A stretch of DNA of 34,449 nt, from the NCBI GenBank assembly GCA_035478715.1, contig DATIJK010000047.1:1-34449 (forward strand), read 5' to 3'. This DNA is from JAICLK01 sp035478715 (lineage in GTDB: Bacteria; Patescibacteriota; Saccharimonadia; Saccharimonadales; UBA4665). A model generated the notes under the pieces. That model was given only the letters and a program-made list of their open reading frames with translations, ran no database searches and had not been told where the DNA came from. Each line of letters starts with the position of its first letter. Position 1 is the stretch's first letter. The position numbers were made by a program, and so were the translations under genes. Of this stretch, positions 16,401-24,643 are shown piece by piece.

Positions 16401-17597
16401 TTAAATCTTTTTATCCTGGTTCGGCTGATTCGGGTTCGGTTGTGTCGTACTGCCTGGCGTACCGTTCGGTGGAGTGAAATTAACGACGCCGCCAGTATTG
16501 TTTTGGCTTGGGTTATTGTTTACATCCGGGAAATGACTGCGAAGTTCACGCTGTTCTTTCATACTTTGCTGCAAACGGTAGATGCCGAACAAAACCAATA
16601 TCCCTGCAAGTATGACCGCTCCTATACCGACGATAGTGAATATCTGCTTGTTTAGCTTTTGACTGTTCGAAGAAACAGTATCACCCGCAGCGACAAACGG
16701 TATAAGTTGACTGCTAACGGTAGACCCATTTGCATCCGTACTGCTTACGTAGAAATAATATGTGCTCCCTGACTTTAGCTCTGACGCCGGCAACGTAACG
16801 CTGTGAGAAGTCACTAAACTGCCGTCACTTTGCGAAACCAGGTGATCCTTATCGCTTCCATATAATACGGTCGATGTCGACGGAACGTTAGTCTGCCACG
16901 TTATGATTGTCGTGTCACCGCTGCCGCCATTAGTGCTTTGCACATTTGTAACTGTCAGTTTTGTTGAAGAATTGGGGTTATGAGTACTTGTATTCGGCTT
17001 TGTAGTGGATGCCGGCGGTACAAACGTCGTTGCAGGCGGTGGTGTCGGACTTGAAGGATGCGATGTTGGTGATGGGGAAGGAGACGGCGATGGTGACGTG
17101 GCAGTTGCTAATGTGTAGCTTCCACTAGAGGTCGTCAGTGATTCTGGCTGGTTATCAGTTGACCGTACTACGGTCGATCCGCTGGCAAAACTGATCGTAG
17201 CCGATCCGCTTCCGGCAACGACACTGAATCTGGCCGTCACGACGGCTTGCGTTCCGGTAACTGCATTTATAGTACCGCGAGCAAAATGTAAATTACCGGT
17301 ATCACCCGACGGACTTTCGGCTTCAATATTGAACGCGCTTGAATCCGTAAAGTTCAAATACTTTAACTGAGAAGTGTTATACGATAAGTTCGCCTGCACG
17401 GCATTGACACTATCGCCACCGCTATTTTCATAAACGATTACAGAAATAGTTTGCCCTTTGGTATATTTGCCGCTGGCTGGAGACAACGTTAATGTTGCCG
17501 TACCAGCTGCATATACTGCCGGTGAGAACAGTAGTGCTCCGGACAATCCCAAAATGCTAACTATCGATGCAACCAAAGTGCCGAATTTGTGTTTCAT
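16401..17597 (-). CDS. Membrane-anchored cohesin-like surface protein
   Basis: 398 residues. A signal peptide (~1-30, cleavage after AVYA) leads to a cohesin-like domain (~34-163) that shares ENSG and VNAVQAN-SY with the next gene's N-terminal domain. A Ser/Pro/Thr linker (SPSPSPSPTSHPSSPTPPP, then Thr/Asn-rich) follows, then an FN3-like domain (~214-303, ITWQTNVPSTSTVLYG, TYYFYVSS). The C-terminal transmembrane helix (~319-343) leads into a positively charged stop-transfer segment and an Asn/Gln/Pro-rich cytoplasmic tail. This is the layout of a cell-surface anchor presenting a cohesin outward. It is first in the operon with the dockerin protein, so the two are natural binding partners. There is no LPxTG motif. 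The ATG at 17597 is preceded by a TTGAGGC ribosome site; the promoter in 17607-17700 was not resolved. Confidence 0.85.
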   Translation of the reverse strand: MKHKFGTLVASIVSILGLSGALLFSPAVYAAGTATLTLSPASGKYTKGQTISVIVYENSGGDSVNAVQANLSYNTSQLKYLNFTDSSAFNIEAESPSGDTGNLHFARGTINAVTGTQAVVTARFSVVAGSGSATISFASGSTVVRSTDNQPESLTTSSGSYTLATATSPSPSPSPSPTSHPSSPTPPPATTFVPPASTTKPNTSTHNPNSSTKLTVTNVQSTNGGSGDTTIITWQTNVPSTSTVLYGSDKDHLVSQSDGSLVTSHSVTLPASELKSGSTYYFYVSSTDANGSTVSSQLIPFVAAGDTVSSNSQKLNKQIFTIVGIGAVILAGILVLFGIYRLQQSMKEQRELRSHFPDVNNNPSQNNTGGVVNFTPPNGTPGSTTQPNPNQPNQDKKI

Positions 17598-17731
17598 GCC
17601 TCAACTTATGAATGTAAGTCTTAATAGATAACGCTTATGTCAATGTATCACATATTCAGCATAAGCAAAATACTTTTTCATTAATTGTGGGATTTTATAC
17701 ACATTTACGCATTTCTCAGGCAACGCATATA

Positions 17732-17737
17732 TATAAT
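17732..17737 (+). promoter_or_regulatory. -10 box directly upstream of recG (leaderless candidate)
   Basis: TATAAT at 17732-17737 within ATATATATAATAAG, 8 nt before the ATG at 17746. There is no Shine-Dalgarno sequence after it. The -35 region is weak. Confidence 0.6.
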
Positions 17738-17745
17738 AAGAAGAT

Positions 17746-19791
17746 ATGGCGGAGGATACTTTACACAATTCCATCGAATCTTTGCATGGTATTGGTCTGC
17801 AAACAGCTGGCAAACTGCAAAAGCTTGGAATTAAAACCGTTCGTGATCTGATTTTCTATTATCCGCGGCGTTATGACGATTATTCTGTCGTAACACCGAT
17901 TGCCAAACTCTTTCCAGGTCCGGTTACAATTCGTGCTGAAATCAAACAAGTTAAAGGTAGGTACGTTCGTCGCGGCATGCATATTACAGAAGCTGTAGCC
18001 AGTGATGATACCGGTAGCGTTCGAATCATATGGTTTAACCAGCCGTACAGAGAATCAACCGTAAAACACGGGCAGCACTATTATATTTCGGGGGTATTCG
18101 AACTTAAATATCAACGGCTTTCAATCATGAATCCAAGCACCGAACTTGTCAGTGATTTTCCCGTTAATACCGCCCGGATCATACCGGTTTACAAAGAGAC
18201 GAAGGGATTGAATTCACGGGTTATCAGAAGCGCGCTACGACAAGTTTTACCCGCAATCCGTACAATTCCTGAATCTTTACCAGGATGGGTAGTATCGGAT
18301 AACAAACTAATGGCTAAAGCAGCAGCAATTGAGATGATGCATTTTCCCGTAGATGCTAAAAGTCTCGCAGCTGCAAAGTATCGGCTTGGGTTTGAAGAAG
18401 TTTTTGAATTAAGTCTGGCGAGCCTTAAGAATAAACAAGAAATGCAAGGTCAGCAGGCGCCTTCTGTCCCGTTCCTGCCGGATATCGCCGTTGAGTTCGT
18501 CAGTCATCTGCCGTTCAATTTGACTGATGCCCAGCGAAAAGTTGCCATGAGGATATTCAAAGATATGGAAAAACCCCAGCCAATGAACCGGCTGGTCGAA
18601 GGTGACGTAGGATCCGGAAAAACCGTCGTCGCTGCTCTGGCATCGGCAATGGTCTTACACAATGGCCACCAGGTCGCGCTAATGGCACCAACTGAACTGC
18701 TGGCACGGCAACACGCCGAAACTCTGCAAAAATTACTGAGTCCGCTCGGATATGGCAGGAAAGTCGGGCTGCTAGTCGGGGGCATGAATTCTGCACAAAA
18801 ATCTACCGCGCATGCAGCAGTTAAAAGCGGCGATATACGATTGATCGTCGGCACACATGCATTGATACAGGATGCAGTCGATATGCATCAGCTTGAGTTA
18901 ATCATTATCGACGAGCAGCATAGATTTGGCGTTGACCAGCGCAAAACACTGCAGGCCAAAGCAGGCCACATGCCGCACGTTTTGAGCTTGACCGCAACAC
19001 CGATCCCGCGTTCGCTCGCGTTGACGCTTTACGGTGATCTCGACATTTCACTCATAGATAAAAAACCATCCGAGCGCAAGCCGATCAAAACGAGCATAGT
19101 ATCGCCGAACAGTCGGGCGCAACTATATGCAAGCGTCGAAAAACAGATTGTAAACGGCCGGCAAATATTCGTAGTCTGCCCACTTATTTCGGAATCGGAT
19201 GGCGTGCAAAGCGTTTCAGCCGAAAAAATGTATGAAACACTAAAAAAAGGACCTTTCAAACACCGGAAAGTTGGATTACTGCATGGAAAGATGAAAGCTG
19301 CTGATAAAAATAACATCATGCAGCAGTTCGTTGATAAAAAAATTGATATCTTGGTATCCACAACAGTCGTAGAAGTTGGCGTAGATGTTCCGAACGCGAA
19401 TGTCATGATCATTGAAGCAGCCGACAGGTTTGGGCTTGCACAACTGCATCAGCTGCGCGGCAGGGTTGGACGGGGCAGTGAACAAGGTTTTTGTTATCTG
19501 GTAATGAGCGATTCGAGCGCACCGAGCAAGCGGCTCCGTGCCCTCGAGTCATCTAATGATGGATTCAAATTGGCAGAATTGGACCTTTCATTACGAGGCC
19601 CCGGCGCCATATACGGCAAAACGCAGCATGGACAGCTCGATCTTCGCGTTGCGAACTTGACAGACGTGCATCTAATTGCATCTGCTCGTGACGCGGCGAG
19701 AATGTTTATCGATAACCATGAAGATTTGCTACAATACCCTGAGCTGAACCGGCGTGTGTCATCATTGCGCGCCATCACAAATTTGAATTGA
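17746..19791 (+). CDS. recG: ATP-dependent DNA helicase RecG
   Basis: 681 residues, normal for RecG. An N-terminal wedge/OB domain (IGLQTAGKLQKLGIKTVRDLIFYYPRRYDD, then VTIRAEIKQVKGR) binds branched DNA. The SF2 helicase core has motif I EGDVGSGKTVVAAL (~284-297), motif II IIIDEQHRFG (DEQH), motif III SLTATPIPRSLALT, and C-terminal motifs VVEVGVDVPNANVM and QLRGRVGRG. It remodels stalled replication forks and Holliday junctions. It is divergent from the surface operon and apparently transcribed without a leader. Confidence 0.96.
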   Translation: MAEDTLHNSIESLHGIGLQTAGKLQKLGIKTVRDLIFYYPRRYDDYSVVTPIAKLFPGPVTIRAEIKQVKGRYVRRGMHITEAVASDDTGSVRIIWFNQPYRESTVKHGQHYYISGVFELKYQRLSIMNPSTELVSDFPVNTARIIPVYKETKGLNSRVIRSALRQVLPAIRTIPESLPGWVVSDNKLMAKAAAIEMMHFPVDAKSLAAAKYRLGFEEVFELSLASLKNKQEMQGQQAPSVPFLPDIAVEFVSHLPFNLTDAQRKVAMRIFKDMEKPQPMNRLVEGDVGSGKTVVAALASAMVLHNGHQVALMAPTELLARQHAETLQKLLSPLGYGRKVGLLVGGMNSAQKSTAHAAVKSGDIRLIVGTHALIQDAVDMHQLELIIIDEQHRFGVDQRKTLQAKAGHMPHVLSLTATPIPRSLALTLYGDLDISLIDKKPSERKPIKTSIVSPNSRAQLYASVEKQIVNGRQIFVVCPLISESDGVQSVSAEKMYETLKKGPFKHRKVGLLHGKMKAADKNNIMQQFVDKKIDILVSTTVVEVGVDVPNANVMIIEAADRFGLAQLHQLRGRVGRGSEQGFCYLVMSDSSAPSKRLRALESSNDGFKLAELDLSLRGPGAIYGKTQHGQLDLRVANLTDVHLIASARDAARMFIDNHEDLLQYPELNRRVSSLRAITNLN

Positions 19792-19887
19792 ACGTAACTT
19801 TTAGTTAGAACCGATCGTGAGAACTTTTGCATATAAAATGAAAGACATATTCTTTGATGTGCCAACTTTCAATATACAAGGCTTGTT

Positions 19888-20697
19888 ATGTACGCCGTAG
19901 TGTTTCATGCTCATCAGAAACTTGATAGGGTCGCATACCGGCACCTTCGCCATTTGGTTGGTAGACCAGACAGTTGGCCAGTGGTAAGCGACATTCTTCA
20001 TTTTGAGGGCAAGCGTGGTCCTGACGCTATTAAACTAAAGAGCAACCCCACAGCTGGTGAATACCCTTGGCATTTCGTCGATCCGTTTGATACATCAGAT
20101 AAAGCATTAATTAAGACTATAAATGAACACTATAATTCACTGGTCCAAGCATTGAAAAAATCAAATTCGGAACGCGTCGCGTTCGAGGCTGCCTGGCTTG
20201 CACACGCGCTGGTTGATGGATTAACACCGGCACATCATTATCCATATGAAGCGGAGCTGAAAGATCTGCGTGGCGGCCGTGACCACAAAAGTAAAACTAC
20301 GGTGATGCGCCGGATAACAATACAGGGCAAGACGCATCGCGAATCATTCAAAAGAAGCTTTAAGTTAGTGGGTCCGAAAGGTTTGATGATGACCCACACG
20401 GCTTTTGAAGGCGGTGCTTTCATGATAATCTTGCCGCTTTCACTCGACAGTGCAATGCCGTCAAAAACTGATCTGGCAAATTTCAAAGAGCTTGGTCTAA
20501 CTGCGTTTTTTCAGCAGCAGGCACGGGAAATCGGAGCATTGAATCTATATGAACGATTTTACAAATTCGGCTGGACTCCGAAACTTGCGCGGCTGGTGCG
20601 CAAAGAAATGGCGCCAAGGATGGCACAGGTCGTTACACTCGCCTGGTATTCCGCGCTCGTTGACTCGGGGAAATTTGTCCCGGAAATTGGTAGTTGA
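19888..20697 (+). CDS. Putative zinc phospholipase C / S1-P1 nuclease-fold protein
   Basis: 269 residues; no exact family assigned. AAWLAHALVDGLTPAHHYPY (~101-120) gives H106-x3-D110-x3-P-x-H116/H117. This resembles the H-x3-D-x(2-3)-P-x-H zinc ligand motif of the zinc-dependent phospholipase C/S1-P1 nuclease superfamily. Upstream His38 (ILHFEG) and WHFVDPF (His62, Asp65) could complete a tri-zinc site. No signal peptide is seen, whereas secreted PLC and P1 nucleases have one, so a cytoplasmic or different role is possible. The stop TGA (20695-20697) lies 2 bp before the rsmD ATG, suggesting co-transcription. A TATACA box lies 9 nt before the ATG. The activity is inferred. Confidence 0.55.
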   Translation: MYAVVFHAHQKLDRVAYRHLRHLVGRPDSWPVVSDILHFEGKRGPDAIKLKSNPTAGEYPWHFVDPFDTSDKALIKTINEHYNSLVQALKKSNSERVAFEAAWLAHALVDGLTPAHHYPYEAELKDLRGGRDHKSKTTVMRRITIQGKTHRESFKRSFKLVGPKGLMMTHTAFEGGAFMIILPLSLDSAMPSKTDLANFKELGLTAFFQQQAREIGALNLYERFYKFGWTPKLARLVRKEMAPRMAQVVTLAWYSALVDSGKFVPEIGS

Positions 20698-20699
20698 CA

Positions 20700-21233
20700 A
20701 TGAGAATCATAGCGGGCAGTTTAGGCGGCAGGCAGTTTAACTCGCCAAAAGGCCACCGTACACACCCCATGAGTGACCGTGTCCGAGGCGCACTTTTCAA
20801 CGCACTCGGTGACATCAGTGACCTGAAAGTACTAGACGCTTTTGCCGGCAGCGGCGCATTAAGTATCGAGTCAATCAGCCGCGGCGCGGAATCGGTCATC
20901 GCGATAGATATAGATAAAAGTGCGGCCGAAACGATCAAGAGTAATGTTACGCAACTGGGTTTGCAGCAAAAAATCAAAGCGATTAGGGCAAATGCCAGCG
21001 GTTGGTCAGATAATAATCCAGATATAAAATTCGACATCGTTATTGCTGCTCCGCCTTATGATGATTTACAGTTACCAGTCGTCATAAAAATAATTCGTCA
21101 TCTTAAAACCGACGGAATATTTGTACTTGATTGGCCTGGTAAGTTAGAACAACCGCAACTAGACGGATTAAAAATCGTTCACAATAAAAATTTCGGCGAC
21201 GCCCAACTGGTTTTTTACCAAACAATTTCGTAA
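20700..21233 (+). CDS. rsmD: 16S rRNA (guanine966-N2)-methyltransferase RsmD family
   Basis: 177 residues. The N-terminus MRIIAGSLGGRQF is the RsmD signature, followed by HPMSDRVRGALFN, SAM motif I VLDAFAGSGALSIE (~44-57) and AIDIDKSA. The catalytic motif IV, normally DPPF/DPPY, reads IAAPPYDD (~115-122), so the Asp is Ala117. RsmD methylates G966 of 16S rRNA. The altered motif raises doubt about activity or suggests compensation by the following Asp pair. An in-frame TTG at 20694 overlaps the upstream stop, but the family begins at the ATG at 20700. Confidence 0.85.
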   Translation: MRIIAGSLGGRQFNSPKGHRTHPMSDRVRGALFNALGDISDLKVLDAFAGSGALSIESISRGAESVIAIDIDKSAAETIKSNVTQLGLQQKIKAIRANASGWSDNNPDIKFDIVIAAPPYDDLQLPVVIKIIRHLKTDGIFVLDWPGKLEQPQLDGLKIVHNKNFGDAQLVFYQTIS

Positions 21234-21246
21234 TATATAGGCAATA

Positions 21247-21392
21247 CTTTTAATTATTGACGGGGAACATTTTGCCTCGTGATTAAAAGGGGCCCCCGAA
21301 AAATGTATAGCATTTTTTGGGGATGAGGAAGGCCGTAGCATTAGACCGAAGCTTTTGCCGAACAGGCAAAACGAGGTTTTTGCATAGGGCCT
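21247..21392 (+). other. Hairpin-rich region between rsmD and tRNA-Leu
   Basis: No gene was found in 21234-21397, but three strong structures were. (1) CTTTTAAT 21247-21254 pairs with ATTAAAAG 21282-21289, with an inner ACGGGG/CCTCGT stem. (2) CCCCGAAAAATG 21294-21305 pairs with CATTTTTTGGGG 21311-21322 around TATAG, 12 bp with one G-U. (3) A branched rod from AGGCC 21330-21334 to GGCCT 21388-21392, topped by TTTTGCC 21353-21359 / GGCAAAA 21365-21371. It could be a tRNA precursor leader, an rsmD 3' end or a small RNA. I recognise no known RNA family. Confidence 0.5.
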
Positions 21393-21397
21393 GACGA

Positions 21398-21481
21398 GCC
21401 GAGGTGGCGAAATGGTAGACGCACTAGCCTTAGGAGCTAGCGGGGCAACCCATGGAGGTTCAAGTCCTCTCCTCGGCACCA
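21398..21481 (+). tRNA. tRNA-Leu (anticodon UAG)
   Basis: A complete 84-nt class II tRNA. The acceptor stem GCCGAGG (21398-21404) pairs with CCTCGGC (21471-21477), then A and an encoded CCA. The anticodon stem CTAGC/GCTAG (21424-21428, 21436-21440) encloses CTTAGGA with anticodon TAG at 21431-21433. The long variable arm and TTCAAGT T-loop are typical of tRNA-Leu. It reads CUA and probably other CUN codons. Confidence 0.97.
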
Positions 21482-21531
21482 AGTTTCAGTAGAATTTGCT
21501 AACTTGTGATCATTATGTTTCTATATAAATC

Positions 21532-21768
21532 ATGACTCAAACAAATGAAATTTCTCTGTTTGAACGATCTGCAAACTGGTTAAGAAGTCCGCATGCACCG
21601 ACATCCGTTTTTGGGACAGTCGCACTGGCATCGATGATTGGGGCTGAGGTAGCTGAGATAACTGGGGAATCAAACGCTTCCAGAATATTTATTTATAGCG
21701 CGGTATCATTCGCAGCTGGTGCAATTGCCAATGAATATGCGCGCATAACTAGAGATTGGTTGCAGTAA
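21532..21768 (+). CDS. Small membrane protein, unknown function
   Basis: 78 residues. A short polar N-terminus (SLFERSANWLRSPHAP) precedes two moderately hydrophobic helices, ~24-43 (TSVFGTVALASMIGAEVAEI) and ~50-66 (RIFIYSAVSFAAGAIAN). The protein is not recognised. It lies alone between tRNA-Leu and hisS. There is no clear Shine-Dalgarno site; TATATA at 21522-21527 is only 4 nt from the ATG, so the promoter is uncertain and the gene may be read from the tRNA transcript. The composition and the lack of a competing reading frame support a real gene. Confidence 0.55.
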   Translation: MTQTNEISLFERSANWLRSPHAPTSVFGTVALASMIGAEVAEITGESNASRIFIYSAVSFAAGAIANEYARITRDWLQ

Positions 21769-21790
21769 GATCCTATAGGATTATTTAATT

Positions 21791-21826
21791 CTTTAAAATT
21801 TTTGAATTTTTAAAGCTTGGTTTTTT
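21791..21826 (+). terminator. AT-rich hairpin with T run
   Basis: CTTTAAAA (21791-21798) pairs with TTTTAAAG (21808-21815), then CTTGG and six T (21821-21826). The stem is weak. A 12-bp palindrome ATCCTATAGGAT lies just before it at 21770-21781. Confidence 0.4.
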
Positions 21827-21848
21827 ATTAGTCGTCACTATATAAATC

Positions 21849-21857
21849 TGTTAAAAT
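21849..21857 (+). promoter_or_regulatory. hisS extended -10 box
   Basis: TGTTAAAAT (TGn plus TAAAAT), 24 nt before the hisS ATG. An AGGA ribosome site lies between them. Confidence 0.55.
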
Positions 21858-21881
21858 TTATTTTTAATAGGATCTATACTG

Positions 21882-23243
21882 ATGGCTTTATCAACACAAC
21901 CCTACAAAGGCGCACGGGATTTTTATCCTGAGGATAAGCGTCTGCAGAAATATATGTTCAATACGATCCGGCGGACCGTTGAAAAATTCGGGTATGAGGA
22001 ATACGACGCACCGGTTTTGGAGCCGGTAGAGCTCTACCTGGCAAAAACCGGAGAGGAAATCGTCAATGAACAGACCTATGCATTCGAAGATCGCGGCGGC
22101 CGAAAAGTTGCATTACGTCCAGAGATGACACCGACCGTCAGCCGGCTTGTGGCTGCCAAGCGCCAAGAATTGGCATACCCGCTAAGACTTTTCAACATTG
22201 GCGGCCGTTGGCGATATGAACGTCCGCAACGCGGCCGATATCGCGAATTCTACCAGGCTGATGTTGATATTTTCGGCATCGAAGGCGTTGCTGCAGAGCA
22301 CGAAATAATTCAGGTGGCCGACCACATGCTACGTGCGTTCGGTGCGACGCGAGAAATGTACACAATTCGTTTAAATAGCCGCAAATTGATGGATTATGTA
22401 TTGCATGATTTTTTGGGATGCAATGAAGTTCAGGCACAATCGATCGCAAAATTGATCGACCGGATACATAAAATCGAACATGCCGAATTCCTGGTACAAG
22501 CTGACGCTTTGTTCAGCCCATCACAACGCGATGCTGGCGCTGTCGGCAAGCTATTGCACGTATTGAATGCCAAAAAACCAGAACTATTGCCAGACGAAGT
22601 AAGGTCGCAGGTTTCATTCAAAGAAATTCTCAATGTCATGCAACTGTTACAAGCTTCGGGCGTAACCAACTTGCGTTTTGACCCGACAATTGTACGCGGC
22701 TTCGATTATTACACCGGTATCGTATTTGAAGTGTTTGATACCGATACCGAAAACAACCGTTCAATGTTCGGCGGTGGGCGGTATGACGGACTAGTCGGCC
22801 TGTTCGGCGTAGAACCGGTACCCACTGTCGGATTCGCTATGGGTGATGTCACTTTGGCGAATTTTCTTGAATCCCATGAATTGATTCCTGAATTACAGCC
22901 AGAAGTGGATGTCTATGCGATTTTTGTCGGAAACGTGTGGGACCAGGCGCAAAAAGTCGTAGAACTTATGCGCAGCGAAGGTTTGAATGTTGCGTGCGAT
23001 TTAACCGACCGGAAGCTAGACAAACAGATCAAAACCGCCGATAAGAAAGGCATCCATTATGTCGTAATTATTGGCCAGAAAGAGATAGACGACGGACGTT
23101 TCGTGTTGAAACATCTTGGTACCGGCGCCGAAGAACGTCATTCGGCTGCCAGAATTGCCAGTATTGTCAAAGATTATCGGGCAAAACACTTACCACATTC
23201 GATCAGTCCGACGGACGATGATTTAGATATAGAAGAAGTCTAA
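21882..23243 (+). CDS. hisS: Histidyl-tRNA synthetase
   Basis: 453 residues, class II synthetase. It has the N-terminal KGARDF(Y)P entry motif, EEIVNEQTYAFEDRGGRKVALRPEMTPTVSRLV (covering the catalytic region and HisRS motif before motif 2), and motif 2 (GGRWRYERPQRGRYREFYQAD). The HisA motifs VRGFDYYTGIVFEV and GGGRYDGL follow, then a C-terminal anticodon-binding domain (~340-430) and a short acidic tail. It charges tRNA-His. The start at 21882 follows AGGA. No unusual changes were noticed. Confidence 0.96.
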   Translation: MALSTQPYKGARDFYPEDKRLQKYMFNTIRRTVEKFGYEEYDAPVLEPVELYLAKTGEEIVNEQTYAFEDRGGRKVALRPEMTPTVSRLVAAKRQELAYPLRLFNIGGRWRYERPQRGRYREFYQADVDIFGIEGVAAEHEIIQVADHMLRAFGATREMYTIRLNSRKLMDYVLHDFLGCNEVQAQSIAKLIDRIHKIEHAEFLVQADALFSPSQRDAGAVGKLLHVLNAKKPELLPDEVRSQVSFKEILNVMQLLQASGVTNLRFDPTIVRGFDYYTGIVFEVFDTDTENNRSMFGGGRYDGLVGLFGVEPVPTVGFAMGDVTLANFLESHELIPELQPEVDVYAIFVGNVWDQAQKVVELMRSEGLNVACDLTDRKLDKQIKTADKKGIHYVVIIGQKEIDDGRFVLKHLGTGAEERHSAARIASIVKDYRAKHLPHSISPTDDDLDIEEV

Positions 23244-23299
23244 AAACAGATTAAACTTATCCTTGCGGCTACAAATATAAGTTGTTAAAGTAGGTCTCT

Positions 23300-24583
23300 A
23301 TGCAAACCAATCGAAAGAATTTATCCGACACCAAAGTAGAGCTGACGATCTCTGCAGATTCTGAGCTATTGAATTCTGCCAAGAGTCAAGCCGTACAGCG
23401 CTTACGTTCCGACGTCAAAGTCGCAGGGTTCCGATCTGGCAAAGTACCAGCCGCCGTCGCCGAAAAACATATCAACCCGAATGCTTTGCAATCGGCTGTT
23501 CTTGATATCGCAATCAACGAAATGTATTCGCAAGCAGTTGCCAGCGAAAGTCTTCGCCCAATAACGCAGCCCGAAATCACTTTGAAAAAATTCGTACCAT
23601 ATACTGACATCGAAATTGTCGCCGTCATCGAAGTGCTAGGTAAAATTACTGTGCCAGATTACAAAAAACTAAAGTTGGCCAAAAAACCAGTATCAATCAC
23701 CGCGAAAGATGTCGACGACGTATTGGAGGCGCTACGAGTCAGAGCGTCTGAAAAGATCAAAGTTGAAAGAGCAGCCAAAGACGGCGATGAATTACTGATT
23801 GATTTTGCCGGGACTGATGCGAAATCCGGCGATAAGATTCAAGGTGCTGATGGCAAAGAATATCCGCTGCTGCTTGGCAGTAATACGTTTATTCCTGGAT
23901 TTGAACAGAACTTGATCGGCCTGAAACCTGGCGAATCCAAAACATTCTACCTGACATTTCCTAAAGATTACGGCGTATCGGCACTGCAAAACCGAAAAGT
24001 TACTTTCAAAGTTACGGTGTTAAATGTTAAGGAACTGCAAAAACCAAAATTAGATGATGCATTCGCTGCTAAGGCCGGCCCATTCAAAAAACTTGACGAC
24101 TTAAAGGCTGATATCAAAAAGCAGGTTACCGCCGAGCGCGAGAACGAATCCGAACGTACTTTCGAAAATGAGTTGATCGAAAAGATCGTAGCTGGGTCAA
24201 AAATAACCGTACCCGAATCGCTCGTCGATGAAGAAATCGAACGTCTGGAAATTGATGAAAAACGCAATTTGACCTACCGCGGCCAAACGTGGGAAGAACA
24301 CCTCAAGCAAGAAGGCGTGACAGAAGCCGAACACAAAGAACAAAAACGCCCGCAAGCCATACTTCGTATTAAAGGAGCTTTAGCTTTAAGCGAAATAGCC
24401 AATCTTGAGGACATCAAAGTTACACCTGAGGAACTGGAAATCCGCTTACAGTTACTTAAAGGCCAATACCAGGACCCCCAGATGCAAGCCGAACTAGACA
24501 AACCCGAGAACCAGCAGGACATATTGAACCGGATGGTCACCGAAAAGACGATAAATAAGTTGAAAAACTACGCAACTTCATAA
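23300..24583 (+). CDS. tig: Trigger factor (ribosome-associated chaperone, peptidyl-prolyl isomerase)
   Basis: 427 residues, close to the E. coli protein. The N-terminal ribosome-binding domain contains VAGFRSGKVPAAVAEKHI (GFRxGxxP signature, ~residues 33-50). The FKBP-type PPIase domain (~155-240) includes GDELLIDFAGTDA and LIGLKPGESKTFYLTFP. The helical C-terminal chaperone domain follows (~245-427). It binds at the ribosome exit tunnel and shields nascent chains. Start 23300 has only a weak GTAGG ribosome site. It lies just upstream of the Clp-related region, so folding and proteolysis genes cluster, as in tig-clpP-clpX loci of other bacteria, but clpX is not here. Confidence 0.95.
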   Translation: MQTNRKNLSDTKVELTISADSELLNSAKSQAVQRLRSDVKVAGFRSGKVPAAVAEKHINPNALQSAVLDIAINEMYSQAVASESLRPITQPEITLKKFVPYTDIEIVAVIEVLGKITVPDYKKLKLAKKPVSITAKDVDDVLEALRVRASEKIKVERAAKDGDELLIDFAGTDAKSGDKIQGADGKEYPLLLGSNTFIPGFEQNLIGLKPGESKTFYLTFPKDYGVSALQNRKVTFKVTVLNVKELQKPKLDDAFAAKAGPFKKLDDLKADIKKQVTAERENESERTFENELIEKIVAGSKITVPESLVDEEIERLEIDEKRNLTYRGQTWEEHLKQEGVTEAEHKEQKRPQAILRIKGALALSEIANLEDIKVTPEELEIRLQLLKGQYQDPQMQAELDKPENQQDILNRMVTEKTINKLKNYATS

Positions 24584-24604
24584 GCGCTAATACAGTCCCT
24601 GGTA

Positions 24605-24633
24605 TTGCTTATTGCGCTTATTCTTGTTATAAT
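24605..24633 (+). promoter_or_regulatory. Strong promoter of the 24644 gene, near-leaderless
   Basis: TTGCTT (24605-24610), 17-bp spacer, TATAAT (24628-24633) with TG one base upstream. Transcription should start ~24640, four bases before the ATG at 24644. Confidence 0.8.
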
Positions 24634-24643
24634 AGTCTTTATT

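Noticed and set aside
17050..17100. Short tandem repeat in the surface anchor gene.
   Set aside because: It encodes the Ser-Pro linker repeat of the protein and needs no other explanation.
21391..21412. Match to the hammerhead ribozyme core: CTGACGA, a GCC/GGC stem, then GAAA.
   Set aside because: Most of it is the acceptor and D-arm of tRNA-Leu, which commonly reads this way. No proper stem I is seen, and the best stem III partner (CCAT) is followed by G, which does not allow cleavage.
24605..24643. TTG start giving the 24644 gene an N-terminal membrane helix.
   Set aside because: The stretch is a near-consensus promoter (TTGCTT-N17-TATAAT) and has no ribosome site before the TTG.
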